Shown here: positions 8,097-19,766 of the stretch, piece by piece
Layout of the letters: the number at the start of each line of letters is the position of its first letter
How positions within the stretch are numbered: position 1 is the stretch's first letter
Origin: Vampirovibrio chlorellavorus
Lineage (GTDB): Bacteria > Cyanobacteriota > Vampirovibrionia > Vampirovibrionales > Vampirovibrionaceae
DNA length: 64,000 bases
Assembly (NCBI RefSeq): GCF_003149375.1
Contig: NZ_QFWH01000003.1
Location: 248,001 to 312,000 of the forward strand
Direction of reading: 5' to 3'
Notes under the pieces: generated by a model
The model's database searches: none
What the model was told of the DNA's origin: nothing
The model's input: the letters and a program-made list of their open reading frames with translations, nothing else
Translations under genes and position numbers: made by a program

Positions 8097-8420
8097 ATGA
8101 TGACCATGACAGACGAGCAAAACACCGAAACCCAAAATACGGAAGCCCACTGTTCTGAGCTGCAAGCCTTGCGGGATCAAATCGATCGGCTGGATGAGCA
8201 GCTCTTGCAAGCCCTGGCTCAGCGGGCCCAGCTGGTGGATGAAGTGGGCCGCTACAAAAAGGCCCGAGGGCTGGAGCCGTTGGATATGAAGCGCTGGCAA
8301 CAGGTGCTGCAAGCCAAGAAAGCCCGAGCCCAGCAGTTGGGGCTTTGCCCGGAATTTGTGGACGCCCTGTACCATTTGATTCATGATTACAGTCTGCATT
8401 TAGAAAGCAAAAGCGAATAG
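8097..8420 (+). CDS. Chorismate mutase, AroQ type
   Basis: A 107-residue helical protein contains LQALRDQIDRLDEQLLQALAQRAQLVDEVGRYKKARG, the first long helix of AroQ chorismate mutases with the conserved Arg and Lys residues, followed by a second helix ending in YHLIHDY. It would convert chorismate to prephenate, feeding the next gene. A stand-alone mutase is unusual beside a separate prephenate dehydratase, since the two are often fused as PheA. A GGAGG (8077-8081) lies 15 bases before the first ATG, which is long. ATG at 8097, 8100 and 8106 are all possible. Confidence 0.88.
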   Translation: MMTMTDEQNTETQNTEAHCSELQALRDQIDRLDEQLLQALAQRAQLVDEVGRYKKARGLEPLDMKRWQQVLQAKKARAQQLGLCPEFVDALYHLIHDYSLHLESKSE

Positions 8421-8423
8421 GCG

Positions 8424-9092
8424 ATGATGGACCTGCAAAATTCTACGCAAGATTCACAGCAAGATACGAATCACACCCCGCGCTCTGATATCTTGGCCGC
8501 TTTGGCCCAAAAGCCGGTCATTTTCGGCATTCAGGGCGGAGAGGGCAGCTTTAACGAGGAGGCCATTCAGGCCTATCTCAGTCACCAGTTTACCCCCACC
8601 GAGGCCATTGAATACCTCTTTACTTCCGATCGGGTCATGGAAGCGGTGGTCAGCGGGAAAATCGATCGGGGGCAGTGCGCCATCTACAATTCCGTGGGGG
8701 GCTATGTGGAAGAGACCACCGAGGCCCTGGAAAAATATCCGGTGGAGATTATTCAGGAATTTGAAATTAAAATTGCCCATGCCCTTATGATTCGACCGGA
8801 TCAGGATTTTGCCAAAATCGACACGGTGATGTGCCATCCGCAGGTTTTGGCCCAGTGTCAGGGCAATTTGCAAAAAAAGTACCCACACCTCAAGCAAACT
8901 TCCGGCGAGGGAGAATGGGTGGATAACGCCAAAACCGCCGAAGCGCTGGCCACCCGTCGCTTGCCGGACAACACCGCTGTCATGGGTAGCAAAGTGTTGG
9001 CCAAAATTTACGGCCTGAAAGTGATTGAAGACAACTTGCAGGATGCCGAAGAGAACTACACCCGCTTTATTCACGTGGTGGCCAGGGCTTAG
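8424..9092 (+). CDS. pheA: Prephenate dehydratase, catalytic domain only (no ACT domain)
   Basis: Prephenate dehydratase decarboxylates and dehydrates prephenate to phenylpyruvate, committing flux to Phe. The 222-residue protein has FGIQGGEGSFNEEAIQAYL, HALMIRP, CHPQVLAQCQGNL, TAEAL, and DNLQDAEENYTRFIHV, which includes the catalytic Thr in the TRF motif. It stops directly after the catalytic domain, so the C-terminal ACT domain that gives Phe feedback inhibition in most homologues is absent. The usual PIENS motif reads AIYNS at about residue 86, a notable change. The gene follows the mutase by three bases and closes the operon. Regulation by attenuation rather than by an ACT domain is a consistent inference. 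A specificity other than prephenate cannot be excluded. Confidence 0.82.
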   Translation: MMDLQNSTQDSQQDTNHTPRSDILAALAQKPVIFGIQGGEGSFNEEAIQAYLSHQFTPTEAIEYLFTSDRVMEAVVSGKIDRGQCAIYNSVGGYVEETTEALEKYPVEIIQEFEIKIAHALMIRPDQDFAKIDTVMCHPQVLAQCQGNLQKKYPHLKQTSGEGEWVDNAKTAEALATRRLPDNTAVMGSKVLAKIYGLKVIEDNLQDAEENYTRFIHVVARA

Positions 9093-9215
9093 TAGGCGCA
9101 AGTTTATCCCTCTCCCGGTGAAGTGGTGTTGGCGAAAGCCCTCTATGAAATTTGTCCTACTTCTTCGGCTGGGCTTGGGCTACGCTGACTACAAACGCCA
9201 CGCTCGTGGAAAATT

Positions 9216-9247
9216 TCTGTGGTGTTAAAATCTCTGTGGTGTTGAAG
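9216..9247 (+). repeat. Short direct repeat upstream of moeB/thiF-like gene
   Basis: TCTGTGGTGTTAAAA (9216-9230) and TCTGTGGTGTTGAAG (9233-9247) match at 13 of 15 positions with a 17-base period, just before the ribosome-binding site. This may be a regulator site or a local duplication. Confidence 0.45.
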
Positions 9248-9264
9248 TGGCAGGAGGGATCGGC

Positions 9265-10404
9265 ATGACGTTTGAGAGAGCATCGCTCACCCCGGAAGAG
9301 CAGGCGCACTACAGTCGACACCTGAAGCTGAAGGGCTTTGGTCTGGAAAAGCAACTGCGCCTGAAAAAGGCCAAAGTCTTGCTGGTGGGCGCCGGTGGAT
9401 TGGGTTGTCCGGCGGGCCTGTATCTGGCCGCGGCTGGGGTGGGAACCCTTGGGGTGGTCGATTTTGACCGGGTGGAGCGTAGTAATTTACAGCGTCAAAT
9501 TGCCCACCGGGTGGAGAATATTGGTCAGTCCAAGGTGGAAAGTTTGATCGCCGCCATGCGGGCTATCAACCCGAATGTGACTTATCAGCCGCATGCGGTG
9601 GCCGTGGATGAGACCAATGTGATGGCCTTGATTGCGGGTTACGATCTGGTGCTGGATGGATCGGACAATTTTGCTACCCGCTTTTTAGTGGCCGATGCTT
9701 GCTATCTGGCCAGAATTCCCCTGCTGCAAGGGGCGGTTTTTGAGTATGGAGCCCAGTTGGCCCTGTTTGATTCAGGGCAGACCGCCTGTTATCGCTGCGT
9801 GTTTGAGGAGCCACCCCAATCAAACGTCTTGGCCCCCTGCGCGGAAGTGGGCGTGCTGGGCGTGGTGCCGGGCACGGTGGGGGTGATGATGGCCACGGAA
9901 GCCATTAAGTATTTAACCGGGCTGGGGGATTCTATTCAAGGGAAATTACTGATTTACAAAGCCCTGAGCCAAAGCCTGAAAACGCTCCAGTTGGTCAAAA
10001 ACCCGGAATGCCCTCTGTGCGGAGAGCATCCCAGTATTTGGGCGCCCCAAGCGATGGCGGTAACTTGTGCGGCGTCGGAGGAATTGATGGCAGAGGACTT
10101 AAAAGCCTTTGAGCTATCGCCCGAAGCGTTTCAATCCAGGCTGGCCCAAGGCTGGCCGCTGGTGGACGTGCGTGAGGCGGAGGAGTTTGCCGCCGGGCAT
10201 TTGCCGCAGGCGGAGAATATGCCCTTGTCAGGATGGGATGACCAGATCTGGCAGGCCCGGTTTGAACTGGATGAGCCTGTCTTGCTGTACTGCCAAAAAG
10301 GGGTGCGCAGTTTAAAAGCCCTGCAACAACTCCGATCGCTGGGGTATCAGCAGGTTTACAGTCTGACCGGTGGGCTTTCCGGGTGGAACGGCCCGCTGGT
10401 TTGA
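9265..10404 (+). CDS. moeB: ThiF/MoeB/HesA-family adenylyltransferase with C-terminal rhodanese domain
   Basis: An E1-like enzyme that adenylates the C-terminal Gly-Gly of a ubiquitin-like sulfur carrier (ThiS or MoaD). Residues 1-255 hold the ATP-binding LLVGAGGLGCPAGLYLAAAGVG, the DFDRVERSNLQRQ motif, and two zinc-binding pairs, CYRC at about 175 and CPLC at about 250. A rhodanese domain follows, with DVREAEEF and the active-site loop CQKGVR (Cys about 343), so one protein could both activate the carrier and supply persulfide sulfur. ATG at 9265 is preferred because AGGAGGG sits seven bases upstream. No MoaD gene is in the window, whereas ThiS is encoded 4.3 kb away in the convergent thi operon, so a thiamin role is plausible. 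Confidence 0.88.
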   Translation: MTFERASLTPEEQAHYSRHLKLKGFGLEKQLRLKKAKVLLVGAGGLGCPAGLYLAAAGVGTLGVVDFDRVERSNLQRQIAHRVENIGQSKVESLIAAMRAINPNVTYQPHAVAVDETNVMALIAGYDLVLDGSDNFATRFLVADACYLARIPLLQGAVFEYGAQLALFDSGQTACYRCVFEEPPQSNVLAPCAEVGVLGVVPGTVGVMMATEAIKYLTGLGDSIQGKLLIYKALSQSLKTLQLVKNPECPLCGEHPSIWAPQAMAVTCAASEELMAEDLKAFELSPEAFQSRLAQGWPLVDVREAEEFAAGHLPQAENMPLSGWDDQIWQARFELDEPVLLYCQKGVRSLKALQQLRSLGYQQVYSLTGGLSGWNGPLV

Positions 10405-10424
10405 CCCGCCTGACAACGGGTTTT
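10404..10424 (+). terminator. Weak intrinsic terminator after the ThiF/MoeB gene
   Basis: ACCCG (10404-10408) and CGGGT (10417-10421) form a short stem, and the run TTTT (10421-10424) follows. The stem is short, so this is tentative. Confidence 0.4.
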
Positions 10425-10656
10425 AAAATTGCCCGAAAGATTTGAGATCCAGCACGGTGCGTTCCCGCTGGGGCTTGCTTTGGCAGATAAAGGTGTCCAT
10501 GATGGGCTGTTGCAAAGCATTCCGGGCCCGCTTTAGCTCGGCTTCAATCAGTTGCCAACTGTCGTTTTGGACAGCCTCGGCTTCTCCCTCGGTGTTTGGT
10601 GCGTAAAGATCAGGTGGCGACATGCTCATGGGCCAGTGGGTCCAAATCAATGACAA
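10423..10656 (-). CDS. Possible small hypothetical protein (up to 77 aa)
   Basis: A minus-strand frame whose C-terminal two thirds is charged and helical (DSWQLIEAELKRARNALQQPIMDTF) and ends RTVLDLKSFGQF. I do not recognise it. The longest form starts at TTG 10656; ATG at 10629 or 10623 are more ordinary starts, but none has a clear Shine-Dalgarno. It sits between the GC-rich ThiF-like gene and the AT-rich insert, so it could be a genuine small gene or a remnant. Confidence 0.35.
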   Translation of the reverse strand: MSLIWTHWPMSMSPPDLYAPNTEGEAEAVQNDSWQLIEAELKRARNALQQPIMDTFICQSKPQRERTVLDLKSFGQF

Positions 10657-10755
10657 TCAATCCAAAATTGAATCAGGTGTTATCAAAACACAAAATTCAA
10701 TCAACGAAAATATATTTGCGACATTAAAATATAAAGTTGTTACTGCGTAATATGT

Positions 10756-12207
10756 TTAAGCTGGAACTTCTTCCAATGACCTGATTTTTGCGAGGCTCTT
10801 TCTATATTCAGCCGCTTCCGCTAATAAGGTGAACTGAATTTGGGCAGGGTTGACCGTGGGAGATGATGCTCCCATTTCTTCAACGGCTTTTGCAATCGAC
10901 TCAATTGAGACTCTAAAGAATTCTTTTCTTCCGTTCACCTGATTGACACGATGAAAATTAAACCGTTTGTGCAGTTGATTTTCCAGTTCCGGGGCATTTT
11001 CACAATAAATCATTGCATGTATGTCGAAGGGAAATGGGACTGAGGCATCCCCGAGTTCATTAACCCTATCTTTCGGCTCAAGACGACGCGTCATGCCTAT
11101 TTTATAGACATCTTCACCAAATGAGCCAACGTTAGAAATAATGTATACGTGACCGGATTTTGTGATTTGCGCTCGTGAAAGCGCTCTTTCTTTACGCAGT
11201 TCTGCCTCTGTCAAAGCATTTTCTAGTTGCTGAATTTTCGCTTCAAGCTTAGCTTTCTGGTTATCACTTGCTTCGGCCATTTCCTGACGAGCTATAGTTA
11301 AGGCCCGGTTGTATTTTGCCTCCTCGTCCTCTGTTTTTTTGAGTTCCGCTTCAATTTCTTTTCGAGTCCGCTCTTCTTCTCGCATTTGCTCTTTAATTAA
11401 TCGTTGTTCTTCTCTTTCAGCCTGTTTCTTTTCCTGGTATTCAAAAATCAGTAATAGCTCTTGGACTTTCAAATCAAGATATTGCTCATCAATGGAACAA
11501 GAAACGGCTTGCCCTAGTTTATTAATTTTTTTGAAAGAAGCTTTGACTCTGTTTTCCATGGTAGTGACGTTGTTATATTTGACTTTTGAGGTAGCAGCAT
11601 CACACTCGCCGTTGAACGCTCTTAACATGAGTTGCAGTTTCTCAGTTTCCATCTTTTTTCCAGCGGCTCTGCTTCCTTTAACAGTCCATTCTTGACTACA
11701 AGTTGCAGCTGTATTGCTTAGAATCAATTTCTTTTGCTTTTCTCTGATTGTTGCCAGTGCGGATTCGTATTGGCTGAGTTCTTCAAAGTTATATTTTGTC
11801 TCGTAAAAGCCAAAATCTTCCAAGTAGGATTTTTCTTCAAGCAAACGAACTTGTTTGTTCAGTTCTGCTTTGAGCCATTCAAGCTCTTGAATTTCTTTCT
11901 CAATTCGACTTTTTTCAGCCTGTGCTTGTAATTTTTTATCTTCAATTTCAGTATTTAAAGTGGTTATTTGTTGTTGTGTTTGAGTCACGTCATTTTTTAG
12001 ATCGTTAAGATAAGTTTCTGTAGAGGTGAGTTTTTCGTACTTTTGTAAATTTTGATTCGCTGACTCAAAAGCGTTTTGGGTATCAATGTGTTGCTTTTCA
12101 AGATCTTGAAGTTTATTGAGGAGAACTTTTTTCTGCTTGTTCAAGGCAAAAACAATAATAATCAGCAAAAAAGCGACTAAAATTAGGGTGATATATATTG
12201 TATTCAT
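10756..12207 (-). CDS. DUF4041 coiled-coil protein with C-terminal T5orf172 (GIY-YIG-like) domain
   Basis: The 483-residue protein starts with one membrane segment (TLILVAFLLIIIVFALN) and then a long coiled coil rich in Gln, Glu and Lys. The middle section (EDFGFYETKYNFEELSQY through NVTTMENRVKASFKKINKLG) resembles DUF4041. A second highly charged coiled coil (KEQMREEERTRKEIEAELKK) precedes a C-terminal T5orf172/MUG113-type domain: GHVYIISNVGSFGEDVYKIGM, then LENQLHKRFNFHRVN and GRKEFFRV. That domain is a GIY-YIG nuclease relative. The gene is visibly AT-rich against its neighbours, suggesting lateral transfer. DUF4041-T5orf172 proteins are common in prophages and accessory islands, but their function is not established. 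Confidence 0.8.
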   Translation of the reverse strand: MNTIYITLILVAFLLIIIVFALNKQKKVLLNKLQDLEKQHIDTQNAFESANQNLQKYEKLTSTETYLNDLKNDVTQTQQQITTLNTEIEDKKLQAQAEKSRIEKEIQELEWLKAELNKQVRLLEEKSYLEDFGFYETKYNFEELSQYESALATIREKQKKLILSNTAATCSQEWTVKGSRAAGKKMETEKLQLMLRAFNGECDAATSKVKYNNVTTMENRVKASFKKINKLGQAVSCSIDEQYLDLKVQELLLIFEYQEKKQAEREEQRLIKEQMREEERTRKEIEAELKKTEDEEAKYNRALTIARQEMAEASDNQKAKLEAKIQQLENALTEAELRKERALSRAQITKSGHVYIISNVGSFGEDVYKIGMTRRLEPKDRVNELGDASVPFPFDIHAMIYCENAPELENQLHKRFNFHRVNQVNGRKEFFRVSIESIAKAVEEMGASSPTVNPAQIQFTLLAEAAEYRKSLAKIRSLEEVPA

Positions 12208-12281
12208 TGGGACCTCGGCAATTTTAAAAGCTATATTATGTTGAGTCTGTTAATTTTGCTATTATTTTGCCGAAGTTGAGT

Positions 12282-13856
12282 TTAATAGTTACAAACTGTT
12301 TTCTTTTTCTGCTCGAACAAGGCCAGCCACTGGCCTACCCGCTGAGGGAGATCCTCGGCTTGGGTAACATCCCGCACCACGGCGATGCTGTCCACACCCG
12401 TGGCCAAAACCTCCGGGGCGTTGTCCAGAAAAATCCCGGCGATGGCCACCAGCGGATAATTCGGCAGGCTGCGTCGCCACCGGGCCAAGGCTTCCAGACC
12501 TTGGGGCTGAAAGTACATGGTTTTGGTGGTGGTGTTGAAAATGGGGCCCACGGCCATATAAGAGGGTCGAACGGCCAGCGCGCGGGCCACTTCCCGGTAG
12601 CAGTGGGTACTGACCCCCAAGCGCAAATCGGCAGTCTGAATGGCTGCCAAATCGGCGGTGGCCAAGTCCTCCTGCCCCAAATGCACCCCGTAGGCGTTGT
12701 GCTTGAGGGCCAGTTGCCAGTAATCGTTGATGAACAGGCGGCAATTCATCTGGCGGGCATAAGCGCTGGCCTGGGCGATTTCCCGCTCCAGCGCCTCTCC
12801 TTGCAGATCCTTGATACGCAACTGCACCGTGGAAACCCCTAGGGGCAGCAATTTTTCCAGCCACTCCGCCCGGTTGACGATGGGATAAAATCCCAATGGC
12901 TGTTCGCCACAATCGCGAAACTGAGGGCGATGCTGCCCGGCTTCGGCGCTGTCGGTGATCCAGGGCAGATCGTCCTGCGTTTCCGGCCATCCCAAATGCG
13001 CCAAGGGGCCTTGCCCGTGACCGACCTTGGGGGCCAGTCGTAAGCCCTGATTGACGTAGGCCTTGGCGATGACAATGGCGTCCAGTTCCTGATACCCCAA
13101 CCCTAAGCAGGCGGTAATGGCCGCGGACAAGGTGCAGCCGGTGCCGTGGGTTTGCTCGGTCTCTATGCGGCTAGAGGTCAGCCAGGCGTGCTGAGTGCCA
13201 TTGGTCCAATAATCCTGGGCGAAATCGCCGTCGAAGTGCCCGCCCTTGATCAGTACGGATCGTACCCCCAATTGCAGGATTTTTCGGGCGGCGCTTTCCA
13301 TAGCCTCGGTGCTGGTGATGGTTTGCTCGGCCAGAATTTCCGCCTCCGGCAGGTTGGGCGTCAGCAGATGCACCCAGGGCAGTAACTGGCTTTTCAGAGC
13401 CTGTAAAGCATCGGCTTGCCGGAGGTCGTGCCCACTGGTGGAGACCATGACCGGATCGCAGACGATCAGGGTGTTTAACGCTTTCAGGGTATTGGCAATG
13501 ATGCCAATGCCTTGGGCGTCGCCCAACATACCCAGTTTCAGGGCCACCGGCGGTAGATCGATACGTAAGGCCTCCAGTTGCCCTTGCAGCATGCTGGGGG
13601 TGGGCAACTCAATGGCGTTAACCGCTTGGGTGTTTTGTGCGGTCAGGGCGGTGATCACGGAACAGCCATGGGTGCCCAGGGCGTTCATGGTCTTGAGATC
13701 GGCTTGTATGCCTGCCCCGCCACCGGAATCGGAACCGGCAATGGTCCACACGATGGGTTTGGCGGCCGTTGAGGCACTGGCGGAACCAGAAGAGGAGGTG
13801 GATGAATATGAAGATGAAGCGGGGGAAGGAGAGAAAGAAGATGCGGGTTGGTTCAT
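12282..13856 (-). CDS. thiDE: Bifunctional HMP-P kinase / thiamine-phosphate synthase fusion (ThiD-ThiE)
   Basis: After a Ser/Pro/Ala-rich N-terminal tail, residues of about 30-300 form Thi[41 protein letters not shown] and [12 protein letters not shown]. They phosphorylate HMP and HMP-P. From about residue 320 the C-terminal half is ThiE, coupling HMP-PP with thiazole phosphate: [50 protein letters not shown] and [11 protein letters not shown]. The start at 13856 is chosen because it gives an ATGA overlap with thiG; an upstream extension has no support. It is the last gene of the minus-strand thi operon. Confidence 0.93.
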   Translation of the reverse strand: MNQPASSFSPSPASSSYSSTSSSGSASASTAAKPIVWTIAGSDSGGGAGIQADLKTMNALGTHGCSVITALTAQNTQAVNAIELPTPSMLQGQLEALRIDLPPVALKLGMLGDAQGIGIIANTLKALNTLIVCDPVMVSTSGHDLRQADALQALKSQLLPWVHLLTPNLPEAEILAEQTITSTEAMESAARKILQLGVRSVLIKGGHFDGDFAQDYWTNGTQHAWLTSSRIETEQTHGTGCTLSAAITACLGLGYQELDAIVIAKAYVNQGLRLAPKVGHGQGPLAHLGWPETQDDLPWITDSAEAGQHRPQFRDCGEQPLGFYPIVNRAEWLEKLLPLGVSTVQLRIKDLQGEALEREIAQASAYARQMNCRLFINDYWQLALKHNAYGVHLGQEDLATADLAAIQTADLRLGVSTHCYREVARALAVRPSYMAVGPIFNTTTKTMYFQPQGLEALARWRRSLPNYPLVAIAGIFLDNAPEVLATGVDSIAVVRDVTQAEDLPQRVGQWLALFEQKKKTVCNY

Positions 13857-14680
13857 ACGGATTGTCCTGCTTTCTGAGAAGTTTGATGCCAAAAGGGGGT
13901 ACCTAAAACCGGGGTGCTGGGCTGGGCCATGTCTCGCTGGGGCATGGGGCCTGCCAGATAGGCCAAACGACCGGCCTCCACCGCTTGGGCGAAGGCCTGG
14001 GCCATTTGGGGCGGATGTTCGGCCAGGGCGATGGCTGAATTGAGCAAAACCCCGTCAAAGCCGATTTCCATGACCTGAGAGGCATGGGAGGGCAGCCCAA
14101 TGCCAGCGTCGGCGATGAGTTGCACCTGCGGCAGGCGGGCTCTCAGGAGTTTGAGCGCATAGAGATTCATGGGGCCCTTACCCGTGCCGATGGGGGCGGC
14201 CCAGGGCATCAGGATGCGGCAACCGGCGTCCACCAGTTTTTGGGCCACCATAAAGTCTTCCGTCATGTAGGGAAAGACCTCAAAGCCCTCTTTAATCAGC
14301 GCTTTGGCCGCCTCCACCAGCCCAAAGGGATCGGGTTGCAGGGTAAAGTCATCGCCAATCACTTCCAGTTTGATCCAGGGGGTGTTGAAAATTTCCCGGG
14401 CCATGTGGGCGGTGGTAATGGCTTCCTTGGCGTTGCGGCATCCGGCGGTGTTGGGCAAAACTTTCAGGTGTTTGTCTTTCAGCAGCTCCCAAAAGGATTC
14501 CCCTCCCTTGCTTCCGGGGGATTGTCGGCGCAGGGACACGGTGACCACCTCGGTGCCAGAAGCGTCGATGGACTCCAGCATAATGGCGGGTGACGGATAC
14601 AGGGCGGTCCCCACCAGCAGGCGGCTATTGACTGTTTCCCCGCCCAGGTGCCAGGCTGTGCTTTCCGATAATTGACTCAT
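13853..14680 (-). CDS. thiG: Thiazole synthase
   Basis: ThiG builds the thiazole phosphate ring from deoxyxylulose 5-phosphate, dehydroglycine and ThiS thiocarboxylate. The 275-residue barrel contains [38 protein letters not shown] and WIKLEVIGD, whose lysine forms the imine with the sugar phosphate. It then has [24 protein letters not shown] and [12 protein letters not shown]. It lies directly after thiS and overlaps the thiDE start by four bases. Together with thiO it implies the oxygen-dependent glycine-oxidase route to dehydroglycine. Confidence 0.95.
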   Translation of the reverse strand: MSQLSESTAWHLGGETVNSRLLVGTALYPSPAIMLESIDASGTEVVTVSLRRQSPGSKGGESFWELLKDKHLKVLPNTAGCRNAKEAITTAHMAREIFNTPWIKLEVIGDDFTLQPDPFGLVEAAKALIKEGFEVFPYMTEDFMVAQKLVDAGCRILMPWAAPIGTGKGPMNLYALKLLRARLPQVQLIADAGIGLPSHASQVMEIGFDGVLLNSAIALAEHPPQMAQAFAQAVEAGRLAYLAGPMPQRDMAQPSTPVLGTPFWHQTSQKAGQSV

Positions 14681-14682
14681 GT

Positions 14683-14886
14683 TTAACCGCCCTGCATGGG
14701 GGACAGCACTTCCACGGATTGGGCGGGCCGCAGGGCGAGCGTTGCGTACTGGTGCTTGGGCACGAAGTCGCCATCCACGGCCACGGCGATGGCTTTGGGC
14801 TCGTAGCCCAGTTGGTTCAGCAGATCTTGAACGCTGGTGGCTTCCGGCACTTGGTGGGGTTCACCATTTACAAGTAGTTGCATCAT
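14683..14886 (-). CDS. thiS: Sulfur carrier protein ThiS
   Basis: A 67-residue ubiquitin-fold protein: [26 protein letters not shown] at the start, [16 protein letters not shown] in the middle, and SPMQGG at the C-terminus. The terminal Gly-Gly is adenylated and thiocarboxylated to donate sulfur to ThiG. Two ATGs in a row (14886 and 14883) are equally possible. It is separated from thiG by two bases and from thiO by about 100 bases of minus-strand sequence in which I see no gene. Confidence 0.92.
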   Translation of the reverse strand: MMQLLVNGEPHQVPEATSVQDLLNQLGYEPKAIAVAVDGDFVPKHQYATLALRPAQSVEVLSPMQGG

Positions 14887-14986
14887 TGGGATCGTACCTT
14901 TTCCTCGAATGCTATGGGGTTTTGAAGGTTATTGGGGTATTGAACGCTATGGTGTGTGGTTTCAGAATCTCATCCGCCCAATGGCT

Positions 14987-17982
<2,996 letters not shown>

Positions 17983-18154
17983 TTAATAACCCCTTGAATA
18001 GAACTTGAATAAAATGGAAGGCACGCAAACAGATCCGGCCAGTGGACGCTGATAAACAGCAGCGGGCATATGCCAAAAGATGCTACTCACCACTATGTCG
18101 TTACTCACTTTAAGCGTGGATGGCTTTGGCTGCCAGCTATAAAGATGAAACATT

Positions 18155-18250
18155 CTACTTCCCTCCGCTGGCATTACCCAGATCAGGTTAAGCGGGTTTC
18201 ATCGAATTAGCGATGATCTCAGTCGGCCCGAAAGCCAACACCCCGATAGA
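18155..18250 (-). promoter_or_regulatory. TPP riboswitch (THI element)
   Basis: Read on the minus strand, the segment runs GGGGTG, then GGCCGACTGAGATCATCG, ATGAAACCC, ACCTGATCTGGGTAATGCC, and AGCGGAGGGAAG. These are the conserved P1/P3 sequence and the two ligand-binding blocks (CUGAGA and ACCUGAUCUGG...UAAUGCCAGCG) of the thiamin pyrophosphate riboswitch. It lies about 200 bases before thiC. I see no obvious intrinsic terminator between it and the thiC start, so the expression platform may act on translation initiation or in another way. Confidence 0.95.
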
Positions 18251-18557
18251 TGATATGAATTGTCGGTTCGCAAATTTAACTTGCGATTAAGGTCATCATA
18301 CGAGAACTTGCATGACTTGGCAAATGGTATCCTGCGATTGAGCTGCTGGCCTGCCGTTCCCTAACGGTCGGTAAGCCTGGTAGCCGTTTTGAGAAAATTT
18401 TACAGGCGACTGTAGGTGATTGCTTCATAGCGGCATCGGTTGCTGATTCGACGATGGCCGCTTGCTTTACTCCGCTTTACCCGAGGGCCGGGGCTGGCAT
18501 ACAATGAGAGTCAGCTTAATGCACATTATCAACCGAATTTGATTGGATTTCCTCCAC
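18251..18557. other. Intergenic region between divergent thiC leader and proB
   Basis: About 300 bases with promoters for both directions. A structured stretch at about 18348-18385 contains CCGTTCCCTAACGG nested between GGCC and GCC. A plausible plus-strand promoter for proB is TTTACC (18476-18481), an 18-base spacer and TACAAT (18500-18505). No protein-coding frame is evident. Confidence 0.45.
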
Positions 18558-19754
18558 ATGTCTGCTACTCCCTATCAACAATTGCGTCAGGCCAAACGCG
18601 TGGTCATTAAGCTGGGCACGCAGGTGGTCATTGAGCTGGGAGCGGATCAACAGGGCCGCTTTGCCGCCCAGCGTCTGGCTGGGTTGACTGCACAGTGTGC
18701 CCAGCTGCTTGCCGAGGGCAAGGAGGTCATTCTGGTTTCCTCCGGGGCGGTGGGCCTGGGGCGGATGGTCTTAAAGCTCTCTGGCAGCCTGACCCTGAAC
18801 GAAAAGCAAGCCTGTGCCGCCGTGGGGCAAAGCCTGCTGATGGACGCCTATCGGGCCTTATTCGCTGAATCCGGCTTAACCCCGGCGCAAGTGCTGCTAA
18901 CCGCCATGGATTTCGCCGATCGCAAGCATTATCTTAATTTGCAGCAAACGCTGGAAACCCTGCTCAAGCTGAAGGCCATTCCCATCATCAATGAGAACGA
19001 CACCACCTCCACCATGGAGTTACAGGAAGAGAGCTATACCAAGGGCTTTGGGGATAATGATATGCTGTCGGCGCTGGTGGCCAGTAAGCTGGACGCCGAT
19101 TTGCTGGTGATTCTGACCAACGTGGACGGCATTTACACGGACAATCCGCTGACCAACCCCAAGGCCCAGCGCATTGCCCTGATTGAAAATTTTCAGGACG
19201 ATATGCAGCGCATTGACGCTTCCGGGCAGTCCCTGCTGGGGCGGGGGGGCATGTCCTCCAAGCTGGAAGCAGCCCGTATGGCCTCCCTCAGTGGGGTGCA
19301 TACCTTCATTACCTCAGGCCTGCAAGCCGGGCCGCTCAGTCCTTTGCTGGATTCGCAAGCGCCGGAGAATGGCACGCTGGTGTTACCGCAGGCCAATCTC
19401 AGTGGCAAAAAGCGCTGGATTGGGATGGCTTCTGGTTATCACGGGGCCATTGTGGTCAATGCGGGAGCCCGTAAGGCTTTGGTTGAAAAGCAGGCCAGCC
19501 TGTTGCCGGTGGGCATTGTGGCTGTGGCAGGGGATTTCCTGGCCCAGCAGGTGGTGCGCATTCAGGATGAGGCCGGGGCAGAGCTGGGCCGAGGGCTCAC
19601 GCATTTTTCCTCCGATGAGATTGAGCGCATTAAGGGCTTGCCCAGTGATCAAATTGCCATACGGCTTGGGTTTGATGCCATGGGAAAGGCCTGTGAGCAC
19701 GAAGAAGTGATTCACCGGGACAATCTGGTTATTTTTGAAGAATATGGCGTTTAA
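18558..19754 (+). CDS. proB: Glutamate 5-kinase with C-terminal PUA domain
   Basis: ProB phosphorylates glutamate to glutamyl 5-phosphate, the first step of proline synthesis. The 398-residue protein begins with an amino-acid kinase domain (RVVIKLGTQVV, VILVSSGAVGLG, INENDTTSTMEL, FGDNDMLSALVAS and LVILTNVDGIYT). A region from about residue 275 looks like a PUA domain (VNAGARKALVEKQASLLPVGIVAVAGDF). ATG at 18558 is preferred; a TTG 15 bases upstream is unlikely. No strong Shine-Dalgarno is visible. It is followed after 12 bases by proA. Confidence 0.95.
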   Translation: MSATPYQQLRQAKRVVIKLGTQVVIELGADQQGRFAAQRLAGLTAQCAQLLAEGKEVILVSSGAVGLGRMVLKLSGSLTLNEKQACAAVGQSLLMDAYRALFAESGLTPAQVLLTAMDFADRKHYLNLQQTLETLLKLKAIPIINENDTTSTMELQEESYTKGFGDNDMLSALVASKLDADLLVILTNVDGIYTDNPLTNPKAQRIALIENFQDDMQRIDASGQSLLGRGGMSSKLEAARMASLSGVHTFITSGLQAGPLSPLLDSQAPENGTLVLPQANLSGKKRWIGMASGYHGAIVVNAGARKALVEKQASLLPVGIVAVAGDFLAQQVVRIQDEAGAELGRGLTHFSSDEIERIKGLPSDQIAIRLGFDAMGKACEHEEVIHRDNLVIFEEYGV

Positions 19755-19766
19755 GGAGCGACTGGC

